A program made the translations under genes and the position numbers. A stretch of 64,000 nucleotides of DNA from Limnohabitans sp. T6-20. Its GTDB lineage: Bacteria > Pseudomonadota > Gammaproteobacteria > Burkholderiales > Burkholderiaceae_C. Below, in pieces: positions 11,282 through 22,757 of this stretch. The number at the start of each line of letters is the position of its first letter. The first letter of the stretch is position 1. Location: positions 992,001-1,056,000 of the forward strand of contig NZ_NERW01000002.1 in the NCBI RefSeq assembly GCF_003063505.1, given 5' to 3'. The notes under the pieces were generated by a model. The model made no database searches. It was not told the DNA's origin and saw only the letters and a list, made by a program, of their open reading frames with translations.

Positions 11282-11312
11282 AGAAACTGAAATACCTGCC
11301 AAAAAGGCTGGC

Positions 11313-12047
11313 TCAGCTGCGCTGGCGCAGCGCTTCGTACAAGCACACGCCACTGGCCACCGACACGTTCAGGCTTTCCACTGCGCCGCGCATCGGAATG
11401 CTCACCAGCTCGTCGCAGTTCTTGCGGGTCAACTGGCGCATGCCTGCGCCTTCGGCACCGAGCACCAAGGCGGTGGGCACTTTCAGGTCGGCCTGGTAAA
11501 TCGTGCGCGGCGCGTCGTCGCTGGTGCCAACGATCCAGATGCTGCGCTCCTTGAGTTCGCCCAAGGTGCGCGCCAGGTTGGTGACCATGAAATAAGGCAT
11601 GGTTTCGGCTGCGCCGCTGGCCACTTTGGCCACGGTGGCGTTGATGCCTGCCGCATGGTCTTTGGGGGCGATGACCGCGTGCGCGCCTGCGCCATCGGCC
11701 ACGCGCAAACAGGCACCCAAGTTGTGCGGATCGGTCACGCCGTCCAGCACCAAGAGCAAAGGCGGGCCTTCAACGGTGTCCAGCAGATCGTCCAGCGAGT
11801 GGTTCTGGGGAATTGGCGCAACCATGGCCACCACGCCTTGGTGGCCGTGGCCCCCGGCCAGTTTGGCCAGGCGCTCACCGTCCGATTCGATCAGGCGCAT
11901 GCCCGAATCGCGGGCCTTGTCGATGAACTGGCGCATCCGCGCATCGCGGCGGGTGACCTCGTAATGGATTTCAACAACGGATTGGGGGGCGATCTTGAGG
12001 CGAACGCCCACGGCATGAAAGCCGAACAGCACTTTATGGGATGACAT
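11313..12047 (-). CDS. rlmB: 23S rRNA (guanosine-2'-O-)-methyltransferase RlmB
   Basis: SPOUT-fold methyltransferase that 2'-O-methylates a guanosine of 23S rRNA using SAM. The 244-residue protein has an N-terminal substrate-binding domain (about 1-75) and a knotted C-terminal domain with the three SpoU motifs: LDGVTDPHNLGACLR near residues 101-115, LVLGAEGAGMRQL, and SIPMRGAVESLNVSVA. I use the ATG at 12047, which gives the canonical MSSHKVLFGFHAV N-terminus. An upstream in-frame start at 12074 would only add nine residues. Confidence 0.94.
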   Translation of the reverse strand: MSSHKVLFGFHAVGVRLKIAPQSVVEIHYEVTRRDARMRQFIDKARDSGMRLIESDGERLAKLAGGHGHQGVVAMVAPIPQNHSLDDLLDTVEGPPLLLVLDGVTDPHNLGACLRVADGAGAHAVIAPKDHAAGINATVAKVASGAAETMPYFMVTNLARTLGELKERSIWIVGTSDDAPRTIYQADLKVPTALVLGAEGAGMRQLTRKNCDELVSIPMRGAVESLNVSVASGVCLYEALRQRS

Positions 12048-12109
12048 GGCTTGATTATCGTTGGTCCGCCGCACGCCGCTTTCAGGACGGCGGCGAAGGG
12101 CGCTGGGTT

Positions 12110-12799
12110 TCAGGCCCGGGCGTCCGTCGCTTCGGACAGGCGACCGGCCTGGATCACCAGGCTGCGCTCGCAGCGGGCAGCCAACTGGCGGTCGTGCGTG
12201 ACCAGTACCAAGGTCGTGCCTTGTTCGCGGTTGAGCGCGAACATCAAATCCATGATGGCTTCGCCCGTGGCGTGGTCCAGGCTGCCTGTGGGTTCGTCGG
12301 CCAGCAGCAAATCGGGTTGCACCACAAAGGCACGGGCCAAGGCCACGCGCTGCTGCTCCCCGCCACTGAGCACTTTGGGCAGGTGTTTCAGGCGCTCGCC
12401 CAGACCCACGCGTTGCAGCATGACCGTGGCGGTGCTGCGGGCATCGGGGCGGTCCGCCAACTCCAGCGGCAGCATGACGTTTTCAAGTGCCGTGAGGTTG
12501 GGCATGAGCTGAAAGCTCTGGAACACAAAACCCACATGCTGGGCCCGCACTGCGGCGCGTTCGTCTTCGGTCAAATCAAACAGCGATTGCCCTGCCAACA
12601 CGACCTGCCCGGTGCTGGGTGTGTCCAATCCCGCCAAAATGGCCAGCAAAGTGCTTTTGCCCGAACCGGAAGCACCGACAATAGAGGCTGTTTCGCCCGC
12701 GTTCAAGGAGAAATCGATATCGCGCAAAATGTCCAGTTGCCCACTGGCATCCTGCACACTTTTCGAGACGCCACGCACGGCAATGATGGATTCAGGCAT
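12110..12799 (-). CDS. ybbA: ABC transporter ATP-binding protein, LolD/YbbA type
   Basis: Cytoplasmic ATPase subunit of the MacB/LolD-like transporter class. Walker A is GASGSGKST at residues 42-50, the signature LSGGEQQ at 144-150, and Walker B LLLADEP at 164-170. It best resembles E. coli YbbA, which like this gene is divergent from tesA. YbbA normally works with a large permease (YbbP), but no permease gene follows here; rlmB comes next. The ATG at 12799 lies within a CATG palindrome also used, on the other strand, by tesA. A TTG two codons upstream is less likely. Confidence 0.88.
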   Translation of the reverse strand: MPESIIAVRGVSKSVQDASGQLDILRDIDFSLNAGETASIVGASGSGKSTLLAILAGLDTPSTGQVVLAGQSLFDLTEDERAAVRAQHVGFVFQSFQLMPNLTALENVMLPLELADRPDARSTATVMLQRVGLGERLKHLPKVLSGGEQQRVALARAFVVQPDLLLADEPTGSLDHATGEAIMDLMFALNREQGTTLVLVTHDRQLAARCERSLVIQAGRLSEATDARA

Positions 12800-13448
12800 G
12801 CACAAACCTTTGTTAAGACGACGTCACTTTAACTGGACCCTGCTGGCCCTTGCCGGCTGGGGCTTTGTGGCACCTGCGCAGGCGGCAACGCCTCAGCGCA
12901 TTTTGGTGGTGGGTGACTCACTGAGCGCCGAGTACGGCCTGGCCCGTGGCACGGGCTGGGTGGCCTTGCTGCAAAAACAGCTGGCCCGCGACAAGCCCGG
13001 CGTGCAGGTCATCAACGCCAGCATCAGCGGCGACACCACCTCGGGCGGGCGTTCGCGCCTGCCTGCCCTGCTGCAAAAACACCAGCCCAGCCATGTGATC
13101 ATCGAGCTGGGGGGCAACGACGCCTTGCGTGGCCTGCCCCTGAACATGACGCAAGACAACTTGCAGGCCATGACCCGCCAGGCCCAAGCCGCTGGCGCGC
13201 AGGTCATTTTGCTGGGCATGCAGATGCCACCGAACTATGGCCCCGACATGGCCAAGCAATTTGAAGCGGCCTATGCCCAAGTGGCCAAAAGCCAAAAAGC
13301 GGCGCTGGTGCCTTTTTTCCTGAAAGGCATTGGCGATGACCCGGACCCGCTCAAATGGTTCCAGGCCGACCGCATCCACCCCAACGAAGCCGCGCAGCCG
13401 CGCATGCTGGCCAACATCTGGCCCACTTTGAAGAAACAACTGAAATGA
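12798..13448 (+). CDS. tesA: Arylesterase/lysophospholipase/thioesterase TesA, SGNH family
   Basis: Exported multifunctional esterase. Starting at the ATG at 12798 gives a positively charged signal peptide (LLRRRHFNW then hydrophobic) with a likely cleavage after AQA near residue 29. SGNH blocks are visible: GDSLS with nucleophile S41, SISGDTTSGG, LGGNDALRG, and the C-terminal DRIHPN carrying Asp and His. Its start codon overlaps that of the divergent ATPase gene. The stop overlaps the start of selU (ATGA), so the two are likely cotranscribed. Confidence 0.92.
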   Translation: MHKPLLRRRHFNWTLLALAGWGFVAPAQAATPQRILVVGDSLSAEYGLARGTGWVALLQKQLARDKPGVQVINASISGDTTSGGRSRLPALLQKHQPSHVIIELGGNDALRGLPLNMTQDNLQAMTRQAQAAGAQVILLGMQMPPNYGPDMAKQFEAAYAQVAKSQKAALVPFFLKGIGDDPDPLKWFQADRIHPNEAAQPRMLANIWPTLKKQLK

Positions 13449-14506
13449 GCGTTCACCTGATCTCGGCCGCAGAGGCCATGGCCCAACTGAACCAGTTTGA
13501 TGCCATCCTGGACGCGCGTTCTGAAGGCGAACACGCCGAAGACCACCTGCCCGGGGCCCTGAGCTGGCCCTCGCTGAACAACGAAGAACGCATCAAGGTG
13601 GGCACGCTGTACAAACAGGTCAACCCCTTTGAGGCACAAAAAGTGGGCGCCGCCCTGGTGGCCAAAAACATTGCCCGCCACATCGAAACCCATGTGATGG
13701 ACAAGCCCCGCAACTGGCAGCCGCTGGTGTATTGCTGGCGTGGGGGCAAGCGCAGCAACTCGCTGGCGCTGATCCTCGGCCAAATCGGCTTCAAGGTGCA
13801 CCTGATCGAAGGCGGCTACAAGGCGTTTCGCAAAGAGGTGATGGAAGACACCCCACGCCAGGCGCAGCGCCTGCAGTTTCAGGTGTTGTGCGGCCCCACC
13901 GGCTCGGGCAAAACCCGCTTGCTGCAGGCTTTGGCGCAAGAAGGCGCGCAGGTGCTGGACCTGGAAGCCATTGCCTGCCACCGCAGCTCCGTGTTGGGCT
14001 TGATTCCGGGCACGCCACAACCCACGCAAAAAGCCTTTGACACGCAGGTGTGGGATGCGCTGCGCGGTTTCAGCGCGGACCGCCCGGTGTATGTCGAGGC
14101 CGAGAGCAAAAAAGTGGGCAACCTCACGGTGCCTGCCGAGCTGATGGTCGCCATGCGGGCCAGCCCCTGCCAGAGGGTGGACCTGTCGCTGGAAAACCGG
14201 GTGAACTTGCTGCTCGAAGACTATGCGTTTTTCACACAAGACCGCGCCCTGTTTGCCGACCGCCTGGAGCGGCTGGTGGCACTGCGCGGCAAAGCCGTGG
14301 TGGAAGGCTGGCAAGAAAGAATCGAACGGGGAGAGATGCGCGAGGTGGTCACAGAGCTGCTGTCAGGCCACTACGACCCGGGCTACGAGACCTCGACGGG
14401 GAACAACTTTGTGCATTACGCCAAAGCCCCCTTGATCACGCCTGCCAGCCACAGCATGGCCCACATGCTGGCACTGGCCCGTGAACTGCTTGCAAACGCC
14501 GCCTGA
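13445..14506 (+). CDS. selU: tRNA 2-selenouridine/geranyl-2-thiouridine synthase
   Basis: Replaces the sulfur of 2-thiouridine at the tRNA wobble position with selenium, via a geranylated intermediate. The 353-residue protein has an N-terminal rhodanese domain with the catalytic cysteine at C97 (VYCWRGGKRS) and a C-terminal P-loop domain with GPTGSGKT at residues 150-157. The start is the ATG at 13445 overlapping the tesA stop. The selenophosphate synthetase gene selD, needed for the selenium branch, is not in this window. Confidence 0.94.
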   Translation: MSVHLISAAEAMAQLNQFDAILDARSEGEHAEDHLPGALSWPSLNNEERIKVGTLYKQVNPFEAQKVGAALVAKNIARHIETHVMDKPRNWQPLVYCWRGGKRSNSLALILGQIGFKVHLIEGGYKAFRKEVMEDTPRQAQRLQFQVLCGPTGSGKTRLLQALAQEGAQVLDLEAIACHRSSVLGLIPGTPQPTQKAFDTQVWDALRGFSADRPVYVEAESKKVGNLTVPAELMVAMRASPCQRVDLSLENRVNLLLEDYAFFTQDRALFADRLERLVALRGKAVVEGWQERIERGEMREVVTELLSGHYDPGYETSTGNNFVHYAKAPLITPASHSMAHMLALARELLANAA

Positions 14507-14548
14507 AAGGCGTGCATATGCTTTCAGTCAGCGGTCGCTTGAGGCCAC

Positions 14549-14749
14549 TCAGGCCGGTGGCGTTTGTGCGTCGGCAGCATCGGGTGCTGCCACGGCGTTG
14601 TCTGCGTCGTCTGCAGCGTCCGGATCGGACCCGTCTTCAGGCAAGAGGCCTGATTTGCGGTCGGACTTGGCTTTGAGCTTGTCTTCTTTTTTGCGTTTTT
14701 TGGCCAGTTCTTTCTGGCGCTTTTCGAATCCGTAGTTGGGTGTGGCCAA
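14549..14749 (-). CDS. Small lysine-rich protein of unknown function (TTG start)
   Basis: A 66-residue protein. The first half is strongly basic and helical (FEKRQKELAKKRKKEDKLK); the second half is acidic and Ala/Asp-rich. The start is a TTG at 14749, preceded by a full AAGGAG (14755-14760) at five-base spacing that overlaps the stop of the upstream DUF2189 gene. No ATG in frame would give a sensible protein. I recall similar short ATPNY-FEKRQ proteins as conserved hypotheticals in Burkholderiales. A nucleic-acid or ribosome contact is possible from composition but not shown. Confidence 0.7.
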   Translation of the reverse strand: MATPNYGFEKRQKELAKKRKKEDKLKAKSDRKSGLLPEDGSDPDAADDADNAVAAPDAADAQTPPA

Positions 14750-14759
14750 GATGGCTCCT

Positions 14760-15635
14760 TTAATTTGAGCTGCCCAATGTAACAGCTTCCGAAGCGCTTT
14801 CTTCCCACTCGACGCTGCCACGGTAAGCATGCCAGCTGGCATGACCCAGCCATGGCCCCACCACGATGATGCCCAAGGCCCATGGCCACAGGGCTGCCAG
14901 CACCAGCACGCTGAGCAACAAGCCCCACAAGAGCATCACACCAGGATTGGAAAAAACCACCCGCATGCTGGTGATCACCGCCGAAATCGCATCGGTGTCG
15001 CGGTCCAAAATCATGGGAATGGACACGACAGACAGCCCATAGACCAAAGCAGCAAACACACCGCCCACGCCCAGATAGACCAACAAGAACTCGATGTTTT
15101 GCGGGTTGAAAACCGCCTCGATCACACCCGTGGTCGACGGCATGCCGGTGTTGAAGAACACCGCAAACACCACCAACGACGCCCTGCCCCACAGCAGCTC
15201 CAACACCATGAGCACCAGAATCAGCATGGCCATGCTGCGAATGTGCCTGTCCCAACACATGAGTGATGTGGCCATGTCAGGCACTTCGCCGCGTTCCCTT
15301 TTGCGGCTGACTTCGTACAAGCCCATGGCCAAAAACGGGCCGACCAACAAACAGCCTGAGACCAGCGACAAGGTGTATTCGGGCTTGTGTTTGAACACCA
15401 AGGCCAACACCTGCGCCATGAACCAAAAGCACAGGCCATAAAACAGGGCAATACCGGGGTGACGCGTCAGGTCTTGCCAGCCCCGCAACAGCCATCGGAA
15501 GGGGTCCGAAAAACCCAAAGGCCGCATGCGCGATTGCGGGCCTTCGGGAGCCGGTGGCACATACGGTGCGGCCATGGTGGGCAAATCAGCGCTTTCGGTT
15601 GCGGCTGGGGCAATGGACTTGGCGTCAGCGGTCAT
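14760..15635 (-). CDS. DUF2189 family integral membrane protein
   Basis: A 291-residue inner-membrane protein with a proline-rich cytoplasmic N-terminus (about 50 residues) followed by about six hydrophobic segments, matching my memory of the DUF2189 family of unknown role. The fragment GFSDPFRWLLRGWQDL just before the first helix is typical. The stop overlaps the ribosome binding site of the small basic protein downstream, suggesting a two-gene transcript. No enzymatic motif is visible. Confidence 0.8.
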   Translation of the reverse strand: MTADAKSIAPAATESADLPTMAAPYVPPAPEGPQSRMRPLGFSDPFRWLLRGWQDLTRHPGIALFYGLCFWFMAQVLALVFKHKPEYTLSLVSGCLLVGPFLAMGLYEVSRKRERGEVPDMATSLMCWDRHIRSMAMLILVLMVLELLWGRASLVVFAVFFNTGMPSTTGVIEAVFNPQNIEFLLVYLGVGGVFAALVYGLSVVSIPMILDRDTDAISAVITSMRVVFSNPGVMLLWGLLLSVLVLAALWPWALGIIVVGPWLGHASWHAYRGSVEWEESASEAVTLGSSN

Positions 15636-15741
15636 GGCAATCAGGTCTTCGGTGAAATGCCCAGATTACCCCCGCCGTTGCCCCCTGAACAGTCAGGAAA
15701 ATACCAATCCGGTCCACAAAGAACCGGTATCGAGGCTGTTT

Positions 15742-16989
15742 TCAGCTGATCCACGGCAAATGGGCTTGCGTGGCTTGAATCAGGTCATGCATCAGGTCTT
15801 CGGCAGACTCCAAGCCTGTCGAAAAACGCACCAGCGTGCCGCGCTTCAAGTGCGCAGGCCAGCCCTGGCGCATCGAGCCCAGCTCATAAGGCACGACCAG
15901 GCTGACCGGGCCACCCCAGCTGTAGCCAATCTTGAAGAGTTTCAGGTTGTCGCAAAACGCGTCCACCTGCGTCTGGCTGTAGCGTGGATCGATCATCACG
16001 CTGAACAAACCCGCCGCCAAGCCAGTGCCGGGCGTGCGTTCACACACCGCCTGCCAGTGCGCATGGCCCGGTGAACCATCGAAAGCCGGGTGAAGTAACT
16101 GCGCGCATTGCGGCTGAGCCTGCCACCAGGCGGCCAAGGCGCGTGCGGTCTGGTCGTGTGCCTTGTAACGCAAATCGATGCTGGGCAAGGAGCGCAGCAC
16201 CGTTTCGGCATCGTTGGCCGCCACGCCCAAACCCAAACGCATGTGGCAGAGTTTGATTTTCAAATGCAGGGCCGGGTCCTGCGTGATGATGCTGCCCATC
16301 AGCACGTCGCCACCGCCGCTGGGGTATTTGGTGAGCGCATGGGCGCTGATGTCCACCGCCAGACTGCCGCGCTGGCCAGTGGCTGGCGCGTCACCCAGCA
16401 AATCGAAAGGCTTGAAGGCCAAGCCCGCGCCCCAGGTGTTGTCCAGTGCACACAAAACGCCTTGGGCCTGGCACAGGCGCACCATCTCGGGCAGATCCGG
16501 AAACTCCATGCTGACCGACCCGGGGGCCTCCAGCCACACCAGGCGGGTGCGCGGGCTGATCTTGCTGGCCAGGTCTTGCGGACTCATCGGGTCGTAAAAC
16601 TGATGGCTGATGCCGTAATGGCGCAACTCGCCTTCGGCCAGCGCCTTGTTGGGGCCGTAGGCATTGTCGGGCAGCAGCACTTCATCGCCGCTGTGCAACA
16701 CCGCCAAAGCCACGGTGGCCAAAGCGGCCAACCCACTGGGCACCAGCACGCACTGGGCACCGCCTTCGAGGGTGCACAAACGCTCTTCGAGCGTGTAGGT
16801 GGTGGGTGTGCCGTGCAGGCCGTAGGTGTAAGCCGATTTGTCTTTCCATTCGCGCTGGCGCATATCGGCCACGGTCGGAAAGTACACCGTTGACGCCTTG
16901 AACACCCCCTGTTGCGGGGCCTCAAAGCCGGCGGGCGGCGTATACAGATGGTGGATCAGGGCGGTGATGTCTCTTGGTGTTTTGCTCAT
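15742..16989 (-). CDS. metC: Cystathionine beta-lyase, PLP-dependent
   Basis: Cys/Met-metabolism PLP enzyme that splits cystathionine to homocysteine, pyruvate and ammonia. The 415-residue protein has the PLP-binding Asp at 183 (ALDNTWGAGL) and the Schiff-base lysine at K221 (SAHALTKYPSGGGDV), with an arginine-containing RFSTGLE near the C-terminus. The sequence is closer to the beta-lyase than the gamma-synthase branch, notably YSWGGPVSL near the end. A strong hairpin separates it from the phosphoribosyltransferase gene upstream. Confidence 0.9.
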   Translation of the reverse strand: MSKTPRDITALIHHLYTPPAGFEAPQQGVFKASTVYFPTVADMRQREWKDKSAYTYGLHGTPTTYTLEERLCTLEGGAQCVLVPSGLAALATVALAVLHSGDEVLLPDNAYGPNKALAEGELRHYGISHQFYDPMSPQDLASKISPRTRLVWLEAPGSVSMEFPDLPEMVRLCQAQGVLCALDNTWGAGLAFKPFDLLGDAPATGQRGSLAVDISAHALTKYPSGGGDVLMGSIITQDPALHLKIKLCHMRLGLGVAANDAETVLRSLPSIDLRYKAHDQTARALAAWWQAQPQCAQLLHPAFDGSPGHAHWQAVCERTPGTGLAAGLFSVMIDPRYSQTQVDAFCDNLKLFKIGYSWGGPVSLVVPYELGSMRQGWPAHLKRGTLVRFSTGLESAEDLMHDLIQATQAHLPWIS

Positions 16990-17003
16990 GGCAACATCCT
17001 AAT

Positions 17004-17033
17004 GCAAACGGCCTCCCGAAGGAGGCCGTTTGC
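17004..17033 (-). terminator. Hairpin between phosphoribosyltransferase gene and metC
   Basis: A perfect 13-bp stem (17004-17016 with 17021-17033) closing a four-base loop that reads TTCG on the minus strand, an especially stable tetraloop. There is no T-run after it, so it may end transcription inefficiently, or protect the RNA end, between the phosphoribosyltransferase gene and metC. Confidence 0.6.
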
Positions 17034-17062
17034 AGGTCGAGAGAGGTCGTTTTAGACGGCGC

Positions 17063-17587
17063 TCAGACGCTCCACTTTTCGATCAGCTTCTCGGGTCGCA
17101 TGTTGTCATACGGCTCGAAAGGCTGGTGAATCCAGGGGTTGGTCGGCAAGTCGTCCACCGAATAATCGGGCTTGAAAGTCGACACACCCTTGGTCCAGAT
17201 CACGGCGGTGCGCAATTCGGTCACAGGTTTGTAGTTGTTCTTGAGCTGGTCCACCACCGCGCGCAGGGTGTGACCGGTGTCGGCCAGATCGTCGACCAAC
17301 AGCACTTTGCCAGCGATCTCGCCTTTGGGGGTGGTGATGTAACGGGCGATGTCCAGGTGACCTTGCACGGTGCCGGCTTCGGCGCGGTAAGAGCTGGTGG
17401 ACATGATGGCCAGGGGCTTGTCGAAAATGCGCGACAAGATGTCACCGGGGCGCATGCCGCCACGGGCCAGGCACAGAATGTTGTCGAATTCCCAGCCAGA
17501 TTGGTGGATTTTGATGGCGAGTTTTTCGATGAGGTTGTGGTACTCGTCGTAGCTCACGTACAGGTGCTTGCCGTCTTCGGTCAACAT
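17063..17587 (-). CDS. Phosphoribosyltransferase (xanthine/hypoxanthine type)
   Basis: A type I phosphoribosyltransferase of 174 residues. The PRPP-binding loop is VLLVDDLADTGHT at residues 95-107, preceded by a CLARGGMRPGD segment that positions pyrophosphate. It likely salvages a purine base with PRPP; its position next to purA (61 bp) supports a purine role. The exact base cannot be read from the sequence: xanthine/guanine or hypoxanthine are the best guesses. Confidence 0.85.
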   Translation of the reverse strand: MLTEDGKHLYVSYDEYHNLIEKLAIKIHQSGWEFDNILCLARGGMRPGDILSRIFDKPLAIMSTSSYRAEAGTVQGHLDIARYITTPKGEIAGKVLLVDDLADTGHTLRAVVDQLKNNYKPVTELRTAVIWTKGVSTFKPDYSVDDLPTNPWIHQPFEPYDNMRPEKLIEKWSV

Positions 17588-17648
17588 GGGATAACTCCAG
17601 AAAAGTCAGGGATGAATGAGGTCAATGTTGGCGTGTTCAACCCGGTGC

Positions 17649-20155
<2,507 letters not shown>

Positions 20156-20221
20156 GTGAATGGAGGGGGACTGTTAAAAACGAGATTTTACCGGCTTGCA
20201 AGCCTGTTTCCGGGATTCGGT

Positions 20222-20407
20222 TCAGGAAACAAGCCAGAACAGCAGCAATCCCGAAATGACCATGAACATGCCGAAGAAGCGGATTTGCCCTTCTTCGAGT
20301 TTCAAAAGCTGCTCAAACAGACTGCGCCACCGGGATGGCGCGATCATGGGCATCAAGCCCTCCAGGATGAGCATCAGGCCCACCGCCAACAGGAGGGTTT
20401 CGAGCAA
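20222..20407 (-). CDS. DUF2065 family membrane protein
   Basis: A 61-residue protein with two predicted membrane helices at either end (LLLAVGLMLILEGLMPM and FFGMFMVISGLLLFWL), joined by a short charged loop. It resembles E. coli YjeT (DUF2065), which is likewise downstream of hflC. It starts three bases after the hflC stop, so it is in the same transcript. Function is unknown; association with HflKC is inferred from position. Confidence 0.85.
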   Translation of the reverse strand: MLETLLLAVGLMLILEGLMPMIAPSRWRSLFEQLLKLEEGQIRFFGMFMVISGLLLFWLVS

Positions 20408-20410
20408 AAC

Positions 20411-21310
20411 TTACTTTCGGGCAGGCGTGCTGCCCGCCGAACCGCGCATGCCTTTGAAAAACTCGGAGCTGCCCGGATCGAGCACCATCACATCGCTCTT
20501 GCTGTTGAAGCTGGACTTGTAGGCCTCCAGGCTGCGGTAAAACTGCGCAAACTGGGGATCACGGCCAAACGACTCGGCATACAGACGTGCCGCTTGCGCA
20601 TCGCCCTGTCCTTTGATCTTCTGGGCTTCGCGGTAAGCATTGGCCACCGTCACCTCGCGTTGACGGTCGGCATCGGCGCGAATTTTTTCACCCTCTGCGC
20701 CACCGGTCGAACGCAATTCGTTGGCCACACGCTTACGCTCGGCCTCCATTCGGCGGTAAACCGATTCGGTGATGGTGTCCACATAGTCAGCTCGGGTGAT
20801 GCGCACATCCACCACGTCAACGCCCCAAGGCTTGCTGCCCTTGACAACCAGCAACACAGCGGCCTTGACGTCGTCCATCAGCTCTTCACGCTTGAGGGAC
20901 AAGAGCTCTTTCACGGTGCGCTTGTTGATTTCTTCCTGGAAGGCATTGCGCACCACACGGTTGAGCTGGCTGGTGCCTGCTTTTTCATCCAGACCCACGT
21001 TGCGGATGTAGGCTTGTGGATCGGCGATGCGCCAGCGCACATACCAGTCGATCACCACGCGCTGCTTTTCAGCCGTCAGCATGGGTTCGTTGTCAGGGCT
21101 GTCCAGCGTCAACAAGCGCTTGTCGATGTAATTGACGTTTTGCAACGGGGGCGGCAATTTGAAGTGCAAACCGGGCTCGGTGATGACTTCCTTGATTTGC
21201 CCCAAAGCGTAGACCACGCCAAATTGGCGCTGATCGACCACAAACACGGTCGAGCTGAACAGCACAAAGGCCAGCAGCAAAGTCGAAATCCACAATCCAA
21301 TGCGATTCAT
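20411..21310 (-). CDS. hflC: Protease modulator HflC
   Basis: SPFH/stomatin-family inner-membrane protein that with HflK forms the large periplasmic cage around FtsH. The 299-residue protein has one N-terminal helix (residues about 5-25) followed by the SPFH domain starting at VVDQRQFGVVYALG, a coiled coil rich in Arg/Glu, and the DPQFAQFYRSLEAYK segment. It lies 11 bases after the hflK stop. Confidence 0.95.
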   Translation of the reverse strand: MNRIGLWISTLLLAFVLFSSTVFVVDQRQFGVVYALGQIKEVITEPGLHFKLPPPLQNVNYIDKRLLTLDSPDNEPMLTAEKQRVVIDWYVRWRIADPQAYIRNVGLDEKAGTSQLNRVVRNAFQEEINKRTVKELLSLKREELMDDVKAAVLLVVKGSKPWGVDVVDVRITRADYVDTITESVYRRMEAERKRVANELRSTGGAEGEKIRADADRQREVTVANAYREAQKIKGQGDAQAARLYAESFGRDPQFAQFYRSLEAYKSSFNSKSDVMVLDPGSSEFFKGMRGSAGSTPARK

Positions 21311-21321
21311 TTTGTTTGTCC

Positions 21322-22644
21322 TTATCGTGGATCGCGGTCACGCGAACGCTGCAGGTCACGCGAACGGGTGTCCACGGCTCCGTTGGCAGTGGCGGCAGGC
21401 GTTGCTGCAGCAGCAGCTGGCACATCTGCGGCAGGTGGGGTCACGGCCGTGACCTGCTGCATGATTTTGTCGAGTGGCAAATAAAGCATGTTCGAGCCCT
21501 GCTTGCTGTCCACCAGCACCTTGGTCACATTGCTGTAAATCTGCTGCATGGTGTCGGTGTACATCCGGTCACGCATGACTTGCGGGGCCTTTTGATATTC
21601 AGGCAGGATGGTCTTGAAGCGCTGGGCATCGCCTTCGGCTTGCGCCACGATGCGTTCGCGGTAAGCGTCGGCCTCTTCTTTCAGGCGCGATGCCGCACCC
21701 ACAGCGCGGGGCACCACGTCGTTGGCATAGGCTTGCGCTTCGTTTTTGGCACGCTCGCGCTCCTGGCCGGCTTTGAGCACATCGTCAAAAGCGGCTTGAA
21801 CTTGCTCCGGAGGACGCACGCCGCCTTGTTGCAAGTTGATGCCCACCACCTCGATTCCCACTTTGTAGCGGTCCAGGATGGTTTGCATTTTTTCGCGCAC
21901 GCGGGGGGCGATCTGGTCGCGCTCTTCGGCCAGAGCAGAATCCATCTTCATCTTGCCCACCACTTCACGCACAGCGGTCTCTGCCGACTGCACCACGGCT
22001 TCGGTGGGGTTGCGGCTTTCAAACAGGTACGCACGGGCATCGTTCAGGCGGTATTGCACGGCAAATTTGATCTCGACGATGTTCTCGTCTTCGGTCAGCA
22101 TGGCCGACTCACGCAAGCCTGTGGCTTTGATGATGTTGTCGCGACCAATGTCCACCGAACGGATCTGGGTCACAAACACCAACTCGTGGCGCTGGATGGG
22201 GTAAGGCATGCGCCAGTTGAAACCGGCCCCCACGGTGGAGTGGTATTTGCCAAATTGGGTGATCACGGCTTGCTGACCTTCTTGCACGATGAAGAAGCCC
22301 GTGCCCAACCAGACCAGCAATGCCGCCGCCAAAATGACGCCCAAGCCCAGGTTCTTGAAGAAAGCGGGCATGCCAGGGCCACCCGAGCCACCGCCAGAAC
22401 CTTGCGGGCCTTGAGGTCCACCTTTGCCACCGAACAGCTGGCCCAACTTGCGGTTGAAGTCACGCCACAGTTCATCCAGATCCGGAGGGCCACTTTGTTG
22501 TGGCTGCTGCCCACGGGGCGGCTGCCATGCGTCCGGTTTGGGCCCTGGGGGCGGCGGCGGCAAATCGCCTGACGCTTTGTTGCCCGAGTCAGGTGTTGAT
22601 TTGTCATCGTCCCGACCCCAACGTGGGTCATTCAGATTGAACAT
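21322..22644 (-). CDS. hflK: FtsH protease activity modulator HflK
   Basis: Partner of HflC. The 440-residue protein has a long disordered N-terminus rich in Pro, Gly and Gln, a membrane helix (LGLGVILAAALLVWLGTGFF), the SPFH domain, a long coiled coil, and a polar Ala/Pro tail. The start at 22644 (MFNLNDPRWGRDD) matches family N-termini. The frame is open to 22701, but that would add 19 atypical residues. It is probably cotranscribed with hflX and hfq upstream. Confidence 0.94.
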   Translation of the reverse strand: MFNLNDPRWGRDDDKSTPDSGNKASGDLPPPPPGPKPDAWQPPRGQQPQQSGPPDLDELWRDFNRKLGQLFGGKGGPQGPQGSGGGSGGPGMPAFFKNLGLGVILAAALLVWLGTGFFIVQEGQQAVITQFGKYHSTVGAGFNWRMPYPIQRHELVFVTQIRSVDIGRDNIIKATGLRESAMLTEDENIVEIKFAVQYRLNDARAYLFESRNPTEAVVQSAETAVREVVGKMKMDSALAEERDQIAPRVREKMQTILDRYKVGIEVVGINLQQGGVRPPEQVQAAFDDVLKAGQERERAKNEAQAYANDVVPRAVGAASRLKEEADAYRERIVAQAEGDAQRFKTILPEYQKAPQVMRDRMYTDTMQQIYSNVTKVLVDSKQGSNMLYLPLDKIMQQVTAVTPPAADVPAAAAATPAATANGAVDTRSRDLQRSRDRDPR

Positions 22645-22757
22645 GCCTCGGATCTTTGCCGGGAGCAAGGACCATCGCAGGGCTGGGAGTTGAAAATTCA
22701 TGGTGAAGTGTCTTTGTCAGAATGACGAATCCGCATTGTGCCGAATTCGGTTGGCCT

